A stretch of 10,427 nucleotides of DNA. Origin: Caldifarciminota bacterium. Lineage in GTDB: Bacteria; Hydrothermota; Tepidihabitantia; SM23-42. The stretch spans positions 1 to 10,427 of the forward strand of contig JAGMEL010000387.1 in NCBI GenBank assembly GCA_023128195.1, given 5' to 3'. This document shows, piece after piece, positions 6,601 to 10,427 of this stretch. The notes below the pieces were generated by a model. It was not told the origin of the DNA. It saw only the letters and a list, made by a program, of their open reading frames with translations, and ran no database searches. Numbering within the stretch: position 1 is the stretch's first letter; each line of letters begins with the position of its first letter. The translations under genes were made by a program, and so were the position numbers.

Positions 6601-8220
6601 GATACAGTGTGCGGCAGGATGAATCCTCTGCTTGCGCCGGGCTGGCCACAAATAGTTTATGATTATGTATTCTCCTCACCGAATTTTGGAGATATTGATC
6701 CGTCTTATCCTGGCCTTGAGATTGTGGTTTGCGGAAAAGAAGGTAATATCTATGCCTGGCATTATGATGGGACACCAGTTGTTGGTGATGGTCGTATATT
6801 TAATATTTCCCCTACTGAAATCTGGACATCTCCGGCAGTTGGTGATGTAAATGGAGATGGTTCTATTGATATCGTCTTTGGAGTTAGAAGGGCAACGGAT
6901 AATCTTTATGTAATAAGTTATGACCCGATAACCAGTCAGGCTACAACACTTTCTGGTTGGCCAAAATCTGTTTCAAGAATGATAGGTTCTCCGGTTCTTG
7001 CTGATATTGATGAAGACGGTGATTTGGAAATATTTATCTGGACACTATATGCAGATATATATGCATTCCACCACGACGGCACTGGTGTTTATTCATCCGA
7101 TGGTCTGTTAAAGAATCTTCCCGGTATTTCCTTTGGTACCTTGGCAATTGGTGATATAAATTGTGATGGCGATTTAGAGATTGTGTGTTGTGGAGGGAGT
7201 GATTCAGATTCCTTATTTGTCTGGGATAGGTATGGTAATTATCTTGCGGAATTTCCTGTATATATACAACCCAGGGGACTTAGGTATTCAACTGTATTAG
7301 GAAATATTCTTGGTGATGAAAACCTTGAAATCTGTTTCTATGCAGATTCAACAAATCTGGTTTATTTGGTGGATGCAAACGGTGATATTCAATGGTCGCG
7401 CGATTTATCTAGCCTTGCTGATGTCGAGGGGAGTCCCATAATAGCAGATCTAAGTGATGATGGATACCCGGAGATTATCTGCGCTTACAAGTTAGGCTTT
7501 ACCATTCTTGATTCGCTCGGTAATACTCTTTCTGGCTTTCCAGATATGACACACAATGCAAAATTGCCTATTGTTGTTGATGTGGAGAATAACAACGACG
7601 TGGAGGTAATTGTTGGCTCATCAGATTGGAATCTCTATGCTTATAAGAGCAACGGCGCACAGGCTCCTGGTTTTCCCATCCAGTTTAGTAATGGAATAGA
7701 CGCATCACCGGCAGTTTACGATATTGATTTGGATGGAACTTTGGAACTTATGGTTAGCAGCTACGACTTCAAATTTTATGTTTTTGATTTAAATACAACC
7801 TGCTGGAAATGGCCAAAATTCCGATATGATCCATATAATTCCGGAACCTACAGATCAGGATATTTCCCGGGGATTAGCGGCAATAATAAAGGAGCCACAA
7901 TTAATAATTCTGGACTAAGAATAAAACCCAGCATATTTTCTAAAAAAACAAAAATTGAATTTAGCATAAGGCATCCCGATAGGATAACACATTCATCCTA
8001 CGGGACAGGTAGGGCAGAGGGCATAGGGTTAAAAATCTATGATGTTACGGGACGAAAAGTAAAAGCTTTTGATCTACAATCTGAAATCTCCAATCTAAGA
8101 TCTACAATAATGTGGTTTGGTGATGATGATCTTGGCCGTAAAGTTTCTGATGGGGTTTACTTTATCAGGTTCGAGACTGGTGATAAGGCAATAGTTGAAA
8201 AGGTGGTGAAGATTCATTAG
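3676..8220 (+). CDS. Secreted C25 (gingipain-like) cysteine peptidase with beta-propeller and C-terminal sorting-type domain
   Basis: This 1514-residue protein is built for export. Residues 1-22 (MRRLLLINTAFFLSIPLSFLFS) form a signal peptide, which also fixes the start. About 23-225 is a propeptide-like beta region with the 'EPGSPELPV' motif seen in C25 precursors. About 230-585 is the C25 catalytic domain: VDLLIITT, GGDVPEIP, PDVFVGRLP, His455 in GLGHGN and Cys493 in VITCYTNSF form the expected dyad, and YLGDPTLTLW closes it. Ig/CARDB-like domains follow (about 595-890), then a fibronectin III-like domain (about 894-980). Eight FG-GAP/VCBS-type repeats (about 989-1392; for example GDVNGDGSID, ADIDEDGDLE, GDINCDGDLE) suggest a calcium-binding propeller. 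Residues 1414-1514 resemble FlgD-like/type IX secretion sorting domains (LKIYDVTGRKV, DGVYFIRF, KVVKIH). Substrate specificity is unknown, and no type IX secretion genes are here to confirm the route. Two repeat-like DNA segments lie within the sorting domain. Confidence 0.9.
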   Translation: MRRLLLINTAFFLSIPLSFLFSNVIYDVPVEDIQYSIVTTKGFDRIIISGSFSPFEPGSPELPVITFNYLLPQNHKLREVEILDEEWQKIPGNFYIYPKQKEMVIFEDFEFTDPDLKVYTSRASFPKDVLVSSNSGSIRGYRIGQFGIAPFKYFPSTGQLYILNKLVVRLETTDSEPCVFPKRQTNLAKNIVDRILSCMVVNKSLINDVGVMPPFYIEENIKDLNPTDLPSLFGAPVDLLIITTHSQFESYRDFACLKKILGYNTEVKTLSWIRQHYQGVDNAERIRNFIKDAVENWGVIYVLMGGDVPEIPTRWVWMTPLFGYWPVHTVTDLYFSDLDGNWNFDGDEKFGEVEDSLDLYPDVFVGRLPTNHNSEVCDYVDKINSYLHPVNTDIQIKTLFFTSDFDVSGDAYAMALRLADHLPPWFITSFLNEKPLEELEDSINSGFGIVAGLGHGNVNLIRVRNSPREDANNFFFDSLTNTDSYAMMFVITCYTNSFQSDCLSKHWILNPHGGGIGYIGPTDFSEAYLHEQYTNRQLDSLFSFPLSAVLAKSKIPFISVANLDNPYRLYQFSLAYLGDPTLTLWDSIPLNYNTIDITPDTLYVGSDTVTVNIEPLAPFKVVFFKEGEIFKWDSAGAGVLQSGINTESPGYLKYTVMSDGYISYTDSIVVEPGNPYLVYDDHTILDTMQNGNGVINPGEDIYLYLTLKNNGGLAATGIRGQVCCSDSLLTMIKDTALFTDISPGESGVSLTPFYFQISDFMPDEYSFNFEVIMNYSAVQSNDSFQIIGLAPVLVHFTQEFNLSGDTINILPYLANNGHACADSVYGLISSYSDTVVVIDSMVDFPLITANSIVSSEPDSFKIYLNYPGSLVRYKFSVFNQGLNIFNREIILDTPVAPGSLWAYGMKNAVVLEWSTVSGAVGYRVYRALDYEGNYRFLNNHLEPICYLEDFDVQPEQDYYYYVEAVDSSMNQGGSSDTVCGRMNPLLAPGWPQIVYDYVFSSPNFGDIDPSYPGLEIVVCGKEGNIYAWHYDGTPVVGDGRIFNISPTEIWTSPAVGDVNGDGSIDIVFGVRRATDNLYVISYDPITSQATTLSGWPKSVSRMIGSPVLADIDEDGDLEIFIWTLYADIYAFHHDGTGVYSSDGLLKNLPGISFGTLAIGDINCDGDLEIVCCGGSDSDSLFVWDRYGNYLAEFPVYIQPRGLRYSTVLGNILGDENLEICFYADSTNLVYLVDANGDIQWSRDLSSLADVEGSPIIADLSDDGYPEIICAYKLGFTILDSLGNTLSGFPDMTHNAKLPIVVDVENNNDVEVIVGSSDWNLYAYKSNGAQAPGFPIQFSNGIDASPAVYDIDLDGTLELMVSSYDFKFYVFDLNTTCWKWPKFRYDPYNSGTYRSGYFPGISGNNKGATINNSGLRIKPSIFSKKTKIEFSIRHPDRITHSSYGTGRAEGIGLKIYDVTGRKVKAFDLQSEISNLRSTIMWFGDDDLGRKVSDGVYFIRFETGDKAIVEKVVKIH
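7974..8005. repeat. Palindromic element in frame inside the peptidase gene
   Basis: TCCCG plus TAGGAT (7974-7978, 7980-7985) pairs perfectly with ATCCTA plus CGGGA (7995-8000, 8001-8005): 11 base pairs, one bulged A (7979) and a 9-base loop. The palindrome and a purine-rich, G-heavy tail (to about 8026) look more GC-rich than the surrounding gene. They encode roughly residues 1433-1451 (HPDRITHSSYGTGRAEGIG), which sit between two strands (EFSI and LKIYDVTG) that are normally joined by a few residues. GCAT occurs at both edges (7971-7974 and 8021-8024). It could be a dispersed palindromic element like the in-frame Rickettsia palindromic elements, though no second copy is in the window. Confidence 0.6.
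8071..8105 (+). repeat. Five tandem heptamers (RATCTNN) inside the peptidase gene
   Basis: The units are GATCTAC, AATCTGA, AATCTCC, AATCTAA and GATCTAC, each 7 bases with a fixed ATCT core. The 35-base array is translated as DLQSEISNLRST (residues 1466-1477). It occupies the loop between the LKIYDVTGRKVKAF strand and the IMWFGDDDLGRKVSDGVYF strand of the sorting domain. The reading frame stays open because the heptamer array has no stop in the frame used. Confidence 0.75.
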
Positions 8221-8233
8221 AAAAAGATCAGGG

Positions 8234-9937
8234 TTGATCTTATTTTTATTTATTATAATTGGTTGTATTGTAAGATACTGGGGAATAAATTTTGGTTTAC
8301 CACATTTAGACTGCCGTCCGGATGAACTTGTAGTTGTAAACATTGCATTGAAATTCGGAACAGGGGATTTAAATCCCCATTTTTTTCGTTATCCTACATT
8401 TTATATGTACTTTATTTCATTTTTCTATGGTGTTTATTATCTATTAGGCAGAGTTTCCGGTAAATATGCATTTTTGCAAGACTTTGTAAGTGAGGCTGTA
8501 ATAAATCGCACCAATTTCTTTTTGATAAACAGGTATATCTCAGCCTTTTTTGGCGTGGCAACAATCTATGTGGTTTATAAATTAACTAAATCTCTATTGG
8601 ACGATGATACTGCTTTAGTCTCGTCATTTTTAATGAGTCTTGCTTATTTACATGTAAGGGATTCCCATTTCGGTGTTACCGACGTTTTTATGACATTCTT
8701 AGTCATATGTTCGATCTTTTATATTATAAAATGTTATAAAGATGGTAATATAAAAAATTATATATTTGCTGGTATATTTAGTGGATTAGCAATGTCGACG
8801 AAATATAACGGATTGTTAGTCATTATACCAATTTTTATTGTCCACTATTTTAATATTTTCAATGAAAAATTGGGGTTTGTAAAATTATTTTTGGACAAAA
8901 GAATCTTATTTTTTATTGGTGTTTTTATGATTGCTTTTTTATTCGGCACACCGTTTGCATTAATTGATTACAGTAAATTTATTGGTGATGTCTTATATGA
9001 GATGAGACACTTACATATGGGTCATAGTATTGATCTTGGTATCGGGTGGTGGTATCATTTAAAATTTTCACTATTTTTGGGATTAGGATGGAGTCTATTT
9101 TTCTTATCCCTGGTTGGTATTTTTGTTTTGATGAAAAAGGATATAAGGAAGGCATTGATATTAGGTTCCTTTCCGCTTTGCTATTATGTTCTAATGGGAA
9201 GAGGACACTCGGTCTTTGTGAGGTACGTAATTCCACTTGTCCCTTTTCTTTGTATAACTGCGGGTCTATTTATAACAGCCATTAGTGCAAAGATTTTGTG
9301 TAAATTCAAGAAATATAGATATTTGCTAATGTGGTCTTTGGCAATTTCGGCTATTTTGCCGTCAGTAAATAATGTAATAAATTTTGATAAGCTGTTAACC
9401 AGAAAGGATAATCGTTTAATTGTGACAGATTGGATAAATGAATATATTCCTGGAGGTAGTTCAATCTGTCAATTAGGGTCAATGGGCTGGGATAGAATAC
9501 AACTTTACCCGACATTAAAATCATTGGAGTCAAAATATAACAAATATGTAAAAAGGAACGAAAAACAGAAAATTATTGAAACAATGACAATTATAGATTA
9601 CTTGAAAAGAAAGAATATTATTGGTTATAAATTAGTTGCATATGATGAGGAAATCGCTAAATTTAAATTTAATGGGGAAGAAGATGATACACTACCGCGA
9701 TATATTGTTGTGCCACATTATCCTTTATATATTTATAGCAACATACCAGAAAATATAAAAGGGATATTATTATCATCATATCAATTAAAGAAATCATTTG
9801 GGGTAATTGGCGTGGACAACCGGGAAAATCAGTTTGACCAACAAGATGCTTTTTATATTCCATTTTCGGGCTTCAAGAATGTAGAAAGACCAGGCCCCAA
9901 TTATTATATTTATGAAAAAATTGAGAAGGTCAATTAG
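8234..9937 (+). CDS. Membrane GT-C glycosyltransferase (GT39/ArnT/PMT-like)
   Basis: This family transfers sugars from polyprenyl-phosphate donors to lipids, glycans or proteins on the outer face of the inner membrane. The product (567 residues from TTG 8234) has an N-terminal membrane helix, then the GT-C acidic motif in LDCRPDEL (Asp30-Glu31) in the first external loop. YPTFYMYF (53-60), a DSHFGVTDVF segment and the STKYNG motif are also typical of GT39-like enzymes. I count about 10-11 hydrophobic helices up to about residue 385, then a soluble C-terminal domain of about 170 residues. The size is like ArnT. The start is unsure: the frame is open upstream to an in-frame TGA at 8207-8209. 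It contains an ATT at 8216 that would give a basic N-terminus (RKRSG), preceded by AGGTGG at 8201-8206; TTG 8234 has only a weak ribosome site. It lies 13 bases after the peptidase stop and is probably co-transcribed. Whether it glycosylates the peptidase is speculation. Confidence 0.85.
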   Translation: MILFLFIIIGCIVRYWGINFGLPHLDCRPDELVVVNIALKFGTGDLNPHFFRYPTFYMYFISFFYGVYYLLGRVSGKYAFLQDFVSEAVINRTNFFLINRYISAFFGVATIYVVYKLTKSLLDDDTALVSSFLMSLAYLHVRDSHFGVTDVFMTFLVICSIFYIIKCYKDGNIKNYIFAGIFSGLAMSTKYNGLLVIIPIFIVHYFNIFNEKLGFVKLFLDKRILFFIGVFMIAFLFGTPFALIDYSKFIGDVLYEMRHLHMGHSIDLGIGWWYHLKFSLFLGLGWSLFFLSLVGIFVLMKKDIRKALILGSFPLCYYVLMGRGHSVFVRYVIPLVPFLCITAGLFITAISAKILCKFKKYRYLLMWSLAISAILPSVNNVINFDKLLTRKDNRLIVTDWINEYIPGGSSICQLGSMGWDRIQLYPTLKSLESKYNKYVKRNEKQKIIETMTIIDYLKRKNIIGYKLVAYDEEIAKFKFNGEEDDTLPRYIVVPHYPLYIYSNIPENIKGILLSSYQLKKSFGVIGVDNRENQFDQQDAFYIPFSGFKNVERPGPNYYIYEKIEKVN

Positions 9938-9992
9938 AAGCGACTCAGCAAAAGGACGTCCCGCCCCTTAGCTACAGAGATTTCACTGTTTA

Positions 9993-10427
9993 TTACCTGT
10001 AAATTACAGTAACCCTGCGATCAAAGCCGAGATCCCAGAGGTCATTAATCATCTTATCCAGGTTTTTTGTCTTGAATAAATAAATATCATAGATCTGTCT
10101 GATATTTCTTTGCGGGTTATACATATCTTTGTAGTATACTGGAGCATCTATGAATTCAATACTTCTTAATAGAGTTCCACGATTATATAACGCTGAATTT
10201 TTTTGTTTAGTAGGATCAAGTACTGTTGCCTGTATCAGTAATATTTGCTCTTCAGCTAAGAGCTTATTGTCATCACGGTGTATAATCTTTTTTCCTTCCA
10301 GAAATACGGGAAATTTTTTGCCGATACTATGCCAGGGATGATTTGCCGGGACGACGATTGTTCCATCAATATAAAAATCGATATTCGGTGGGACTACTGT
10401 ATAAATATATTTTATATCATTTTGTTT
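9993..10427 (-). CDS. Partial minus-strand gene of unknown function (C-terminal part)
   Basis: Reading the minus strand from the right edge gives 144 codons with no stop, ending at TAA (9993-9995). The start lies beyond the window. The visible product begins KQNDIKYIYTVVPPNIDFYI, continues through 'FPVFLEGKKIIHRDDNKLL' and ends 'MINDLWDLGFDRRVTVIYR'. It is a mix of charged and hydrophobic residues with balanced composition, no long hydrophobic helix, and no motif I recognise. Long uninterrupted frame and ordinary codon use support a real gene. It converges on the glycosyltransferase gene across a 55-base gap (9938-9992) in which I see no clear terminator, only the palindrome GGACGTCC (9954-9961). 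A 13-base palindrome (CTGTAA, A, TTACAG at 9997-10009) lies in its last codons. Plus-strand frames here look like shadows. Confidence 0.72.
   Translation of the reverse strand, partial: KQNDIKYIYTVVPPNIDFYIDGTIVVPANHPWHSIGKKFPVFLEGKKIIHRDDNKLLAEEQILLIQATVLDPTKQKNSALYNRGTLLRSIEFIDAPVYYKDMYNPQRNIRQIYDIYLFKTKNLDKMINDLWDLGFDRRVTVIYR

Noticed and set aside
9938..9992. Bidirectional terminator between the convergent genes
   Set aside because: AAGG/CCTT (9952-9969) is only a 4-bp stem with a 10-base loop and no adequate T run on either strand.
10150..10341. Plus-strand 63-codon open frame near the right edge
   Set aside because: It is antisense to a longer uninterrupted minus-strand frame with more protein-like composition.

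Overview
The window is bacterial, AT-rich by eye and densely coded. Six complete genes run left to right, and one partial gene enters from the right edge on the opposite strand. The 1514-residue secreted C25-type (gingipain-like) peptidase with a beta-propeller and a C-terminal 'IYDVTGRKV ... DGVYFIRF' sorting-type domain is typical of FCB-group and neighbouring candidate phyla (WOR-3/Stahlbacteria, Cloacimonetes and similar lineages). The phylum assignment is inference; there is no rRNA or other marker gene here.

Positions 37-3480 hold a housekeeping run. Endonuclease V (DNA repair) overlaps a GalT-type hexose-1-phosphate uridylyltransferase by 8 bases, which overlaps a HAD-family phosphatase by 4 bases. 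After a 145-base gap carrying a bulged hairpin come a short DUF523 protein (a family that includes an Fe-S thiouracil desulfidase) and, overlapping it by 4 bases, a probable exported DUF3108-like protein. The overlaps suggest translational coupling. The genes share no obvious pathway.

Positions 3481-3675 are non-coding, with three inverted repeats (one a possible weak terminator) and then a perfect-consensus sigma70-type promoter (TTGACA, 16 bases, TATAAT). Its -10 box ends only 11 bases before the ATG of the peptidase, so that mRNA should be leaderless or nearly so.

Positions 3676-9937 hold the giant secreted peptidase followed, after 13 bases, by a membrane GT-C (GT39/ArnT-like) glycosyltransferase with which it is probably co-transcribed. 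Two repeat-like DNA segments lie in frame inside the peptidase's C-terminal sorting domain: an 11-bp stem palindrome (7974-8005) and five tandem heptamers (8071-8105). Both fall in loops between conserved strands, and they are the most unusual feature of the window.

Positions 9938-10427 contain a 55-base convergent gap and then the C-terminal 144 codons of an unrecognised minus-strand gene that continues past the right edge. I found no CRISPR array, tRNA, rRNA, transposase, phage gene or recognisable defence system.
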